A stretch of DNA of 64,000 nucleotides from Chamaecrista fasciculata (Eukaryota > Streptophyta > Magnoliopsida > Fabales > Fabaceae): the NCBI GenBank assembly GCA_003254925.1, contig QANZ01044650.1, forward strand, positions 341,469 to 405,468, in the 5' to 3' direction. A program made the position numbers and the translations under genes. Of this stretch, positions 24,664-35,915 are shown one piece after another. The notes under the pieces are model-generated. The model did not search any database and was not told the origin of the DNA. It was given only the letters and a program-made list of their open reading frames with translations. Position 1 is the stretch's first letter; each line of letters begins with the position of its first letter.

Positions 24664-24939
24664 TTAAATTTTAATAAAAAGTTTTTTCAAATTATTTTTT
24701 AAACATTTTGAAAATTGGCGGATAACATAAAAAGTAAACAAAATTAGAAAACTGTAGCATATCATAAATGTGAGGGTGTAACTGAAACTGACCCCATACT
24801 TTGACGGTACAATTGACCCAAAAAAAATTTGGGGGTACAACTGCAAATGACCACATGCTTTGGGAATACCAATTATACTTTTGGTTATAAAAAAACTTGT
24901 GAGGTGTGGATAAAGATTAATTAAACTGATAATTCATAA

Positions 24940-25215
24940 TAAAAAATGAATAAACTAATAATTTATTTATTGAAAGATAATTGAATTAATAATCTGGTCT
25001 CTAAAAGATTGAAATATACAGTTTAGTCTCTAAAAGATTAAAATGGTATATATTTAGTTCCTAAAATATTAAAATAGTATACTATTTAGTCCATGAAAAT
25101 AATTAAAAAAATATATTATTTTGATCTTTTAAAGACTAAACTATGTATTTTAATTTTTTAGAGACTAAATTATCAATTTAGTAATTTTTTAAAGACCGAA
25201 TTGTCTAAATGAGAA
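24940..25215. repeat. Inverted repeat of TTTAGTCTCTAAAA units
   Basis: The left half repeats (G/T)TCTCTAAAAGATT(A/G)AAAT and the right half carries its complement, ATTTTTTAGAGACTAAA. It is probably another short foldback element. Its borders are not certain. It ends about 50 bp before the Site II elements of the TOM5 promoter. Confidence 0.5.
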
Positions 25216-25264
25216 ATGACCAAAAACACTGATATAAAAATAAATCCATATGACTATGTATATG

Positions 25265-25433
25265 TGGGCTTTGGCCTTTCAGAGTGTGATGGGCCAGCTA
25301 ATAGGTCGGTTTCCCAAAAAGAAAATATAAAAGTCGGTCGGTTGCTTCCAAAGAAATAAAAGTCCCTCTCATCGCTCTTTAATTCACTTCAGCATTTTCA
25401 TTTACAACGAAGACCAAAAACCCAGAACCCTAA
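25265..25433 (+). promoter_or_regulatory. TOM5 promoter: two Site II motifs, TATA-like box, telo-box
   Basis: TGGGCT (25265-25270) and TGGGCC (25290-25295) are Site II elements, known TCP-factor targets common in plant genes for mitochondrial and ribosomal proteins. TATAAAA lies at 25326-25332. AACCCTAA, a telo-box, lies at 25426-25433 in the leader, 47 bases before the ATG. The functional reading is inferred from motif and position. Confidence 0.6.
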
Positions 25434-25479
25434 CCCCAATACAAAATCTCTCTCTTAGATTCTCTTTCTTTTTCCATCA

Positions 25480-28119
25480 ATGGCGGACTCTGTAATTTCA
25501 GCTCAGTACCTCAAAGATTTCTTGAATGCTCAAATTTATGACGAGGAAAAGTGGGCATTCAACGTGGTAATTTCCTCCTTTCATCTCTGCATCTCAATTC
25601 CTTCCTTTTCCTATATAGATCTAAATGGTTTATTTTTGGCCTTTGTAGCGTCAGATGTATGTTGATGTGTTATTGGATGGCCGTTTATTCTCTGATGATA
25701 GTCTAATAGACGTGTTATATAATGTATTATTAATACCAAAGTCGTTCCCCTATTTTTCTGTGATAGTGAGGTAGCTATAGTCACTGTATTTGTGTTTTTG
25801 TTATGTTGAACCAGGAGCCCCTTCTCAAAAACTGCTATTATGCTCATATATATTAAACATATGGTTTCTTGAAAATCTGTTAATATCTCTTCCATCTTGG
25901 TTAGCGGATTGCCTCCTTTTTTTCCTTCTCCCCAAGTATTAGAATAGTTCGGTGTCCTACCAATGTTTTGGGGGCCATTTCACATGCCGTATAAAGTCTG
26001 ATTTTAAGCTTGTAGAATATGATTCACCTTTATCAGGTATTTGGTGCATAGATTGTATGATATTTGATCATACAAATACAAACCATTCCAATTAATACAA
26101 TGATCAATGTTGAAGCCTGAGCTTGATTTGACATGAATAAGGAATGGATTAAAATCATTAAGAGATGTCAAACTGACCTTCACCCACCCAAAGGGACGCA
26201 CTTAAAATACTCTCACCACTTAGTATATCTTGTCTCTCTCGGCTTTTCTGTCAATTGATGAACCAAAGTTCATATATATATATATATATATTATCTACTT
26301 CACTGCAAGATAATCATCAACATGGAAAGAAATAAAGTGGGTACACTTTCTGACTTAAGAAACAAGAAAAATAAAATGCCAAAATCTGGATTCAGCTTCA
26401 TACAAGATGCTTATTAAGTCCAGAAAGTCCTTTGCCACTTCAGTCAAATCTAAAAAAAAGAAAAGATAGAAAACAAGAGATTGTTGCCTAATATAGACTT
26501 CTAGTCCTAAATTCCTAATCACGTTCACATAAGGGGAAAACTATTCATAAATCGAAGACAAACATTGGCCAGAGACCCTCGAGGTTAGCTAAGAGCAAGT
26601 AGCAAAAATCAATATATTTCATTTTTCAAATCCATAAACAGTAAACACATTCACTTGAAAATCCGACTAACAGCAAGAATTTCACAATAGACTAGCTACG
26701 ACTAACAAAATTATGATTTTCTTATAGCTGAAAATGAAAATTAAAGACCACGAGAGAGGGAGGGAGAAATGTTACTCGTGAAATGTTACTCTATTTCAGA
26801 GATTGATTTTGCACACACTAGCGTTTAGGGTTTCGAACTTCAACGTCTACACAGCACAGAGTGAGGGAATGAAAAATCGTAAATTGGTGGGAACAATTGG
26901 CGCTCTTTATTTTGTTCACCGACGCTTCTAGAATTTCAGCGTTAGTGAGTGCCGCGTGTCCGACGACGATTGGATAGACCGTCGTCAACTGACCGACGCT
27001 AAATCAGAGGTTTTTTTAGTGAGTAGGGATTATAAATTTAAAACTTATTATTTTTCTATTAAATAAAAATCCCATCAATTACCCAAGTAAAGACCAATGG
27101 ATCTAGATTGTTTACAACTCAAAGTTTTACTCATAAGACGAGAAAAGCTACTAGAGTATCAATCAATCAATCAATCAATTAATTTAACAATTCAATGGTT
27201 TAATCCGTATACGTAGCGAGTTTATGCGGCGAGTTACGTCTTAATATTTTTGGTACTCGCAAATTGCTTCTGCCACGTCTTCGCTAATTTGAATTTAGCT
27301 TCACAATAATCCTACTTAACTCTCCACTCAATTCCTTCCTTTTATTCCCTCCAAAGCTGACCGCCAAAACCATTTAGCTCCAATATAGATCATGTCCAAT
27401 CGAACCACACGTGTCACTCTCTGATTCAATCTTCCTCACCTACCATGTACTTGTTGGAGATTGTGCCCTAGGGCCAATCATTCTATAGATATGTTGTGAA
27501 CATATCAATTAATTTATGGAGATAAATTAATGGTTATCATATTATTAGCATGTTTACTATGATAACAGTCCGTGATTAATTATGAGATAATTAATCTAAA
27601 TCTGTCCCTGGTCGCTCATTCAAGTGGGAACTTGAAATGAACTAAGACCAGCATGACCTCGGTGCATNNNNNNNNNNNNNNNNNNNNNNNNNNNNNNNNN
27701 NNNNNTCTTCATTTTTTGTCTATTGTTAGAATTAAATATACGTAAAAATATATACCGTGTTGTGTCATGTAATTTTAAGTATTTGGCGTGTCCGTGTCAT
27801 GTATGGTATCCGTGTCAATGTCTGTACTTCATAGATGAAATGTCTAAGTCCTACATCAAGTAGAATGTGATGTTTAATGGAGTATTTGATGAAATCCAAC
27901 TGGTCTTGGGGAACCCTCCTTCAAAAGCTAGTTTGATGAGACCCAATTGACCTTAGGCATCTCATACTACCCAAATCCCTATTGTTTAAATTCAGGGCCG
28001 CTTCTAATATACATGTGGTCTCTCTCCCAAACATATTAGTTCCACATTGATGAAACGGAAGGTTTCTGCACTATGGATGGGCTTCGTGCCACTTTGGGAG
28101 GCTTTTATTGAAACCAATC

Positions 28120-28156
<37 letters not shown>

Positions 28157-28875
28157 ATATGTAGGCTTTACAATTTGAGGCATGCATTAGGTTGATTTGT
28201 GAAAGCTTCTGTTTAGGAGTTTCAGCTGTTTTCCATTGATCAAACTGAGATTCTTTTTTAATTTTTCTACATGTTCACCTTCCATCTGGCTATAATTTTT
28301 CTTTTTAATTGAGATAGCCTTTTTGAGGCAGTCTTCAATTGTTTTCTCATCTCACCCTTCCATGATAGAATTTTGTGAGTCAAGCATAATGATCATGTTC
28401 TACGTTGCTTTGATTGTTGCCAGCAATTATCAATGTAACTTTGGTTTCAAAATGGAGTTTGGGATTCTGTTATATGAAACATTATTTTGGTATTTACAGA
28501 ATTGCTAGTTGAAAACTGAAAATTGCTTTTCATAGAGTGGGAGATACCACTTTGCATTTGCATGAAGAAGAGAAGGAAGAATAATCGATTAAGGAATTTC
28601 GTCGTTACTCTTTGTTATTAGATAAGATTCATAGAAACCAAGTTTAGAGAGAATTCTATAGTTGCATGAATAAGATTGGAGCAATGGGTTATTGAGTACT
28701 TTTTAGTTTTTATATTTTTTTTACGCATTTCTCCGTTATATGTTTTTTATTAAACTATTTTAGAATGAAGAATTTCTTTTTTTCTCTCTTTTGGCAGAAA
28801 TTGTTGCGAGCTGCTGGATTGTTTGCAGGCTCTGTATTACTTATGCGGAATTATGGCGATCTTATGGCAGTCTGA
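25480..28875 (+). CDS. TOM5: Mitochondrial import receptor subunit TOM5
   Basis: A small tail-anchored subunit of the outer-membrane TOM translocase. Exon 1 (25480-25566) encodes 29 residues ending DEEKWAFNV. Exon 2 (28798-28875) encodes KLLRAAGLFAGSVLLMRNYG then DLMAV and a stop. The 54 residues match the length I recall for plant TOM5. The DEEKW stretch, KLLRA(A)G-(L/M)FAG and MRxYGDLM are hallmark plant TOM5 features, and the hydrophobic segment is the membrane anchor. The GTAATT donor and GGCAG acceptor keep phase 0. The 3.23 kb intron is unusually long for such a gene and is filled with repeats: a CACTA-like end, an LTR-like piece with a gap, and a (CT)n tract. Frames inside the intron are not coding. 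Confidence 0.93.
26925..27019 (-). mobile_element. CACTA-like transposon end in the TOM5 intron
   Basis: On the minus strand the sequence starts CACTAAAAAAACCTCTGATT and has closely spaced subterminal repeats of the form AGCGTCGG and CGTCGT (complements at about 26925-26992). A CACTA terminus with clustered short subterminal repeats is the En/Spm pattern. The opposite end was not found, so this may be a truncated copy. The GC-rich, CpG-rich block stands out from the AT-rich intron. Confidence 0.5.
27449..27667 (+). mobile_element. LTR-like retroelement remnant, cut by gap
   Basis: It starts TGTTGGAGATTGTGCCCTAG and matches 4550-4305 read on the minus strand. It runs into the N gap after CCTCGGTGCAT, so its right end is unknown. 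A TG start fits an LTR. Confidence 0.5.
27668..27705. other. Assembly gap (38 N) in the TOM5 intron
   Basis: The gap interrupts the LTR-like repeat. The sequence after it does not continue the repeat as seen near 4140-4305, so more than 38 bases may be missing. Confidence 0.9.
28121..28153 (+). repeat. (CT)n microsatellite in the TOM5 intron
   Basis: An uninterrupted CT run of about 15 units, followed by GTATATATG. Confidence 0.9.
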
Positions 28876-29660
28876 AGAATGTTTTTGTACTCTGTATTCT
28901 GTAATAAGACACCATTATCTACCAAAGTTGTGACTCAGGATCTTTTTTCCGTCGGTCTGAAATGAGCTTTAATGAATTTGTTTTAGCCTCTCGAGTGGAG
29001 CACTGAGAACATACTCTCCTATTATTGGTTATGATGTGGTTATCACTCAAGGATTATGTGTATGCATATGAGTCCGTTTGCTTCATTTTTTTCTTTGCTT
29101 ACAGTCGAAAAATCAAGGATTATGTGTATGCATACGAGCAAACTTATTGTGTAGTCAAAGTGTTTTTAAATTCCAATTTTATGATTTACGTTTATGATGC
29201 TGTATAGTTCATTTGTTCTTGTTTGCATACGCATAGCGAATTATTAGCATGGTAAAGAGAGGAAAAAAAGTTTTTGGAGGTAATTAGACTATTTTACTTT
29301 AAAATCCTGTATTTTTTTAAAAAAATATACTTTTATAAATTATTTCATCCAAGCCCGTTGCTTAGGAATTAGGACACTATATTTTCTTCTTTTTTTGTGA
29401 AAAAAGTCCTTTTGAATTACTAATCTTTGGTTCTGGGTGTTTGTTTAAAATATTATCAATGTCACGCTAATAATTTTAATTGATGTTTAATTAATTTTTT
29501 GGGAGGGATTAGTGGCCCCAATATAAAGGAAGCAAAAGATTCGCAAAAAAGATCAAATTCACTATTATAATTTGAGTGAATCAATTTTATCTACAACAAA
29601 TTTGAGAGGTGGGTTATTTCAGAAACAACATCTTGCCATTATTTGTGGAAGGATGTTGTT
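28876..29660 (+). other. TOM5 3' flank
   Basis: The 3' UTR probably ends within 28900-29250. A duplicated segment, CAAGGATTATGTGTATGCAT, occurs at 29049 and again with one change at 29113. No gene is seen; the frame at 29025-29207 spans this duplication and has no homology I know. Confidence 0.45.
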
Positions 29661-29665
29661 TACTG

Positions 29666-30377
29666 CGAGGCTGTTCAAAATCGAACCAAATTGATTGACC
29701 GAACCGAAGGTGAAACCGAACAAAACCGATAGATGAATGGTTTGGTTTAGTTTAGACGTCGCACAAATCTAATCAAACCGCCAAACCGTTAAAACTATTA
29801 TCTATATCTATACTATATTATATGACTAAGGGTGTTTATGGTCGGTCAAAAATAAACAATTTAAAAATTAAAAAATAAATACAAAATTCGCCAAACTTTG
29901 CCCAAATCCCACTCCACGTATATGTCCCCAAACTCATCCCATCCCACCTACATCAATATAGGTGACCACTCCAAGTTCATGCATTTTCAAAATTTTTGAA
30001 ATTGTTATTAAATTTTTAAAGCAACCCACATCCCTCCTTTCTCTCCCAATTAGTCAAAATCTCCAATTAGTCTCAAATTGTATGAGGTAATTTTAAATTG
30101 GTCTTAAATATTTTTTATTTTAGATAAGTCTTACCTATTTTTATAATTTCTCAAATTGGTTCCAAACTTACTCATTTATCAATATAAGAATTTTATTTAA
30201 TCTTCAACTTTAACCAAATTTAAACGTTATATGCGGGCACGCCAAGCCGCTAGTTTACTTATATGTATACACCTATCGCATATTCCCATTAGATAACTCA
30301 TACTCTATTACTCATACATACAATATTCAACATTGAGAAGATATTTACAAGTTTGGAAATATTTACACATTCATATA

Positions 30378-30413
<36 letters not shown>

Positions 30414-30685
30414 CATTTAAGCAGTAGATTGAAGAAATGGGTAGTCANGGATAATTTTTATTTTCTTATTAGTGTTTTGGTAAGTTATGAGAATAACTGT
30501 ATATTTTTTTTATTAGTATATTAGTAACAAAATTAACAATAAATTACCTTCAAACCGTTCAAACCGAACCGCCCAAACCGCTTTTTATTGGTTTGGTTTG
30601 GTTTGGTTTGATGAATGAAATTTAATCATTTGTTTGGTTTGAAAAATCTTTTTAAACCGCCCAAACCGCCCGACGAACACCCCTA
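29666..30685. mobile_element. Composite: AAACCG-rich element split by a Helitron
   Basis: Bases 29666-29795 (CGAACC, AAACCG repeats) and 30545-30685 (AAACCGCCCAAACCGC, TTTGGTTTGG, ending CGAACACCCCTA) look like two ends of one element whose terminal GGGGTGTTCG-type sequence is common in plant hAT-like MITEs. The Helitron at 29807-30253 inserted between them. A target duplication could not be fixed, so the hAT label is tentative. Confidence 0.45.
29807..30253 (+). mobile_element. Non-autonomous Helitron, 447 bp
   Basis: It begins TCTATACTATATTATATGAC after an A and ends GCCGCTAG before a T. A GC-rich hairpin (GCGG...CCGC) sits directly before CTAG. It shares its 5' end and two internal blocks with 10821-11107. 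No Rep/helicase gene is present, so it depends on an autonomous partner elsewhere. Confidence 0.82.
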
Positions 30686-32234
30686 CTTAATGGCAAAAGA
30701 TGGACAGAATTCTTCATGGGAGTAATTATGAAACCTTTTGTAAAAATATGAGCTCAAATATTTAACAGAAAAATATATAGGACCGTTTTGAGACCTAAAC
30801 AAAAGATATGAAACCAAATTTACACTTTAGTCTAAATATTATATATACAAGTTTCAAAAAAATAACTAACGTATGACAAAATATTTCCTTTTTTTTTTTT
30901 CTAATATATGAGATTTTTCAAATTCAATCACGAGATTCTATTAAGAACAAAATCTNGTCGCCCCTGAGATTGCGCCACGTGGCGAACTCATTTTATAAAG
31001 CTTTAATGAAACCGTGTGTTTTTATCTTATTTAGTGAGGCGGACCAATTTAGACAACTACATAAGCACAATAAATGCAGAGAACCCGCGTCGCAAAATTT
31101 ACACATAGTACAAATCAAAGAACCAGACCTAACCAGTAATTGACAGTTTATGCTTTTGTTGTTGTTCGCTAGTTTGGTCAAGGCTTGTGAGATCGTTCCA
31201 AAGTGCAAAAGCAATGTCTTTCAGATTCCGAAATGTGATCATGGCTATCACTATCTGACCCTACTCATATTACGGCCTTGTTTCTCTACAATTATAGATT
31301 TCTCATCTATTCGTATAATAGTTTAGACAAAGACTAACTTCATTTGAGTCGAGAGCAAACCATTAAAACTCTTTTATTAATATCAATTCTAGAGCTCAAA
31401 TTTAAGTCCCTTAATTTGAAGGATAGCTCACTTAGCACTACAATAAACACTTGTTCATATATTAGGGCCTTGTTTTCATGGTGGCAATTCTCAAGTTGAT
31501 TTCTCTATCTCTACTTGCATCTCTTCCACATAAGCAGATTATCTGCCACCAATATTTTTAACATTACATATCAATACTTTTGTTTGATATAATTAACAGA
31601 ATGATATGAAGGAATTAAGTAGGTTGTCTATACAGAGTATAATCTTTCTTTTTCTTTGTTTTTCCTCAAAAGGAAAGAAATGTGAGATGTGAGAGCCGAG
31701 GTCTTCACATTATTGTCCTAATTTTTTATTCAAATTCTTACAATTGAGCTTTTTAAAATGTTTATTCAATCACTATATCATCAAAATTCACTAATATCCA
31801 ACTCTTATAAGTGATTCAGCCAAAGAAAAAAAAAAGCACATACCGTAACTTATATTAATAATTTAATAGTAATAAGTTAGTTTATATATATGCTATATAA
31901 TTACCTAAATTAATATAATTTTAGCAAGATTTTCATAGGTTAAAAATTGAATGAAATGGTAATAATTAACATGTATTTATTATTAAATTCACTATTTGAG
32001 ATAAGACATGTAATAAAATTTTTTTTGCATAGTTAATCATAAAAATAATTATTAAAAAAATTATGGAAATATCATATGAATTTAAAATATAAAGGTAAAT
32101 AATGTTGTTTACTTTTTTACATCAAATAAATGAAGTTTTTGCTTTCATGTCATGTAGTGTCTTCCACTATTTCGCATGGTTATAAGTTGTTTTTAATACA
32201 TGTGAATATTATTTGAAATTAAAAAAAATTATAA
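30686..32234. other. Intergenic sequence with element fragments
   Basis: Bases 30765-30830 are one arm of a Mutator-like element (ATAGGACCGTTTTGAGACC, then ACACTTTAG). Single Ns lie at 30448 and 30956. The frame at 30993-31214 has no recognisable domain. The rest is AT-rich with nothing I can identify. Confidence 0.45.
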
Positions 32235-32244
32235 CAAGAACAAA

Positions 32245-32551
32245 GAGTAAACTACTAAATTGGTCCCTGGATTATTGGCTCGCAGACAGATTGGTCCCCG
32301 AATTTAAAAAATTGACAAATAGGTCCTCGAATTTTTCTATCGAGTCAAATAGGTCCCCGAATTTTTCTAACGTTAGTCAAATAGGTCCCCGAATAACATG
32401 CACAGAAGGACCTATTTGACAAATGTTAAAAAAATTTGAGGACCTATTTGACTCGTTAGAAAAATTTAGGGACCTATTTGTCAATTTCCTAAATTCAGGG
32501 ACCAATCTGTCAGCAAGTCAATAATCTAGGGACCAATTTAGTAGTTTACTC
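32245..32551. mobile_element. Mutator-like MITE, 307 bp, perfect 10 bp target duplication
   Basis: GAGTAAACTACTAAATTGGT at the left mirrors the right end, ACCAATTTAGTAGTTTACTC. Arms repeat AAATAGGTCC(C/T)CGAATTT and its complement, making almost the whole element palindromic. CAAGAACAAA flanks it exactly at 32235-32244 and 32552-32561. The end sequence is close to the left end of 56534-58440. The frame at 32213-32419 is an arm, not a gene. Confidence 0.92.
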
Positions 32552-32561
32552 CAAGAACAAA

Positions 32562-33510
32562 ACTCTTATTAAATTTTTTAAATTCGAAATATTTATAATA
32601 AAAAATGAAAATAGATGTCATTATAATGAGCCATTTGGTGATATCATGTATTGTCTCTTTTGGCAGAAAGCAAAGCATCCTAGGTGAGTCCCCGTTGACA
32701 CGTGTTCACATAAATGTGCAAAAAGAGAAGAGCACCGACTATGACGACTGCCAAATTTGCATTTTGGATGCCACTTAATGCCCACTTTAATGTCACATAA
32801 TTCCAAACTTATTTCTCTATTTTTAGTATTTACACTTTTCTTCCTTTTTTCTTCTTATTAATTCCATATTTCCATTATTTTTATAATAAGATTTATATAT
32901 TATTTTCATGATATTTGATATAATATTTCAAGAATCTAGTTATTTCTAACTAGATACTTTTTACCAGTGAAATTGACTTTTTAGATCGATAATATTAGTA
33001 CTCTACCTTTCAAATGAATAAAATTACATTGAGTATTTTTATTATATAGTGATGATGATATTACTCAGTGAAGAGATTTGGATGGTCGGAAAGCTTAGAC
33101 TTGCACAAGAAGTGTGGTGGGGGATGATCCCCGTATGCTACTGTGATATCTAAGTTAGTAAAATTCTCAAAGAAAAAGAATAATATATAGTAAGAGTAAA
33201 GAATTGCATGCCTCTAAACTCTAAAAACCAAAAATATTTATATCGAAAAAAATAACAGAGGGTAAGCTAATTGATTACAACAGACAACAGTCATAACCAT
33301 CCTAGTATTAAAAAATCTCATACTAAAATTTAACACTTAAGTTAATTAAATAAATTAAAAATTATAATGTAATTTTTTATATGATAAAATTGGAAGATAT
33401 AGTTTATGCCAATTTTTAAAAGAGTTAATGCAATTCATTATTGGCAGTTTCTTTTCAGTCCTTTCCTCTAGTGGTATAAAATTAAATTCATTTAAGTAAT
33501 TAAGAGGGGC
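32562..33510. other. Intergenic, no gene seen
   Basis: AT-rich sequence. The frame at 32621-32806 (minus) has cysteines and histidines but no recognisable finger spacing. The frame at 33355-33642 runs into the Tourist-like element. Confidence 0.45.
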
Positions 33511-33513
33511 GTT

Positions 33514-34240
33514 TGGTACACGGATTATTTTTTCATTCTCGGGAATCACATTTCCAGGAATGTGATTTCTAGGAATAAGATTCTCAGGATTATAAGAATG
33601 TCTCTTTAGATGAGTTAAAATAATCCTAGGATTATTTTGCAATATTCCCAGGAATGTTACAATCTTGTGTTTGGTTCAACTTTGATATTCCTGGGAATGT
33701 TTAATACTTTTACAAATATGCCCTTGACTTTTTATTCTCAACTAATAGTTTATCAAATGTAGAAATTCTTCAAAAAAAAATCATGAGAAAAATACTATAT
33801 CATAAAGAAATAATTATATCATAATTAAAATTTTTAAATAACATTAACAGATTAATGAGAAAAATACTATTGCATAACACAATGTCCATAATTCTCAACA
33901 TAATAACATTGTCTAAAAAAGACTCACTCAACAGAGTTGTAAAATGACAAAGATGAAAAGTGACAAGGGTTTGTGGAGAAAGAATTAATTAATTAGAGGA
34001 AATTAATTAGGGGTAATAAAGTCATTTTGGATGGGAAAAATAATCTCATATCATAGGATTAGACTAATCCCACCCCCTAGGGTGGGAATAAAAAATAGCT
34101 ATTTTAGGAAATTATGCTATTCCTGAGAATGCAATATTCCCGGGACTAATTTTCCAATCTGCGTACCAAACGCGGGATTATTCTAGTCCAGAGCTCATAA
34201 TCTCAGGACTATTTTTCCAATCCGTGTACCAAACGCCTCC
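33514..34240. mobile_element. Tourist-like (PIF/Harbinger) element, 727 bp, copy 2
   Basis: The left end, GAGGGGCGTTTGGTACACGG, and the right end, ending ACCAAACGCCTCC, are inverted repeats flanked by TAA at 33511-33513 and 34241-34243. The body matches 18382-19082 in opposite orientation at roughly 90% by eye. This copy is complete, so it defines the element ends. Confidence 0.85.
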
Positions 34241-34413
34241 TAAGATTCTTTGGGTCTATGTGTATAAACGATACACTACCACTCTAATTTTTTTTTCACT
34301 CAATGTATCTCTATCTTATTTTTGAGGATCATATAATTCAATACGGGATTAAGTCATAATTAAAATTTTTATTCTTTTCTATAAGATATTATTAATTTAT
34401 CATAGGTTTAATA

Positions 34414-34529
34414 AGGGCGGCCCCAGTGCACAAGGCTCCCACTAGCAAAGAGGCTGTTTCCAAGATTTGAACCCGTGACCTTATGGTCACCAGGTAGCAA
34501 CCTTATCGCTGCACCAAGGCTCCTCCTCT
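34414..34529 (-). mobile_element. Au-like tRNA-derived SINE, 116 bp
   Basis: The minus strand starts GGAGGAGCCTTGGTGCAGCG, with the A-box TGGTGCAGCGATAAGG (complement 34501-34516) and the B-box GGTTCAAATCTTG (complement 34461-34473), and ends GGGAGCCTTGTGCACTGGGG then CCGCCCTT. These are features of the angiosperm Au SINE family, with the middle part shortened. Flanks share ATAGGTTTAATA (34402-34413 and 34536-34547) in a slightly longer imperfect direct repeat, as expected for a target duplication. Confidence 0.85.
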
Positions 34530-34547
34530 ATTATTATAGGTTTAATA

Positions 34548-35310
34548 TAAAAAAAAACTTCTTAAAAGTTTTTATGTGTAAAAAAAAAATTAAACTTTAA
34601 AAAGTGATAAAAGATTTTCTAAATTCTTTATTTTGTACAAATAATTTATTTATTTGTTAAAAGCTTATATTTTCTATAATTTGATTTTTATTTTTTATTT
34701 TACATTGATTTAAACAAAATACCAATTATTATTATAATTAATGTTTAATAGTGACTAAAAAAATTTTTAAAAAATCAATAAAAATTGTATCAGGAAATTA
34801 TTTACACAAAAGAAAGTGATGAGATCTTTAGTTATTTTATAAAATTTAATAATTTTTTTACACGGTGATTAAAAATTTAAAAAGATTTTCCGTACGTGTA
34901 TTACTCTGTATTATATTTTATGATTTATGATTCTATGATGATTAAATTTGAAGTCCGAAAGACTGAAACTGAATCAAAAAATAATTTTAATATTTATTAT
35001 TAACTAAACTAATAATATTCTTAGAAAATTGGAAAAAGAAAAAGAAATTAAAAGCTTGTTCAGTATCCGGTAACCCGTAACCACTAGCCACCAGGTTTGC
35101 GAAAAATGACAGACGGTGGTGATTTCATCGGAATGACGAAAAAGGAGAAAGCATCCAAAACCCCATTTAAAGCAAGGACTCTTTCGTCACAAACCCTTCC
35201 ATTTTACAATTCACATACCCAAACTAAGAAACCTTCCAGTTCTACCTCCCTCCATTTTTACAACAATACCCCCAACATCTTCCATAATCACAAAATCGCC
35301 CCTCAAGCCA
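34548..35310. other. Intergenic, upstream of the Ninja-family gene
   Basis: AT-rich to about 35050, then a C/A-rich block. The plus-strand frame 35097-35315 is probably promoter or leader sequence. No protein is recognised. Confidence 0.4.
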
Positions 35311-35339
35311 TGTAAACATGAAACAGGTGTCCGACGAGT

Positions 35340-35915
35340 TTTCTCCAACTTGCAGCACTCAAAGCCAAAGAGAGAGAGAGAGAGAAAGAGAGAGAGGTGG
35401 CGCTAGCAAAAGTGTAACCGCAGGCGAACCCACTCTCTCTCTCCCTAGCTTTCTCTCTCTTCTCATTGCTCAACACGTGGATTTTTCGAAGTGCGCTGTC
35501 ACACTGTTCATTATATACCAACAACATGCAAATGAAAAACTCTGTGAATGATCGCTTCACTCAGGTCCTTCTCTTTCTCTTCTTTATGCCTATCTCTTTT
35601 ATTTTCCTCTCAACTTCTTCATTTCTGATATTTTCTCTTCTTTTGCTGCCTTTGCTTTTTCATCATAAACTTGTGCGTGCTTCATCTTCTTTCTGCTATT
35701 ATTTGAACGTTTACTTTGCGAAATTTCAGCTTGCATTTGATTTCGAGTCATCTTTCCCCTCTTTTTTCTTAAACGTTTTCTCAGTGGGTAACCCCCATTT
35801 CTCAATGGGTGTGTGAGATTTTGCCTAATTTATGTGTCTAACACTCTAACTCGTGTTTATCTATGTGGGTGTTTCTCGCAGGGAGAAAAAGTTTCCAACT
35901 TTCGCTTCGATTTCA
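35340..35915 (+). other. Probable leader and 5' UTR intron of the Ninja-family gene
   Basis: (GA)n at about 35368-35398 and (CT)n at about 35432-35462 lie in the leader. A CACTCAG/GTCCTT donor (intron from 35566) and a TCTCGCAG acceptor (ending 35881) would remove 316 bp and place the ATG 34 bases into the next exon. Short upstream ATGs occur at 35526 and 35532. The transcription start is not known. Confidence 0.5.

Noticed and set aside
34414..34529. tRNA gene on the minus strand
   Set aside because: A- and B-boxes are present, but no complete cloverleaf forms, and the 3' module and target duplication identify a SINE.
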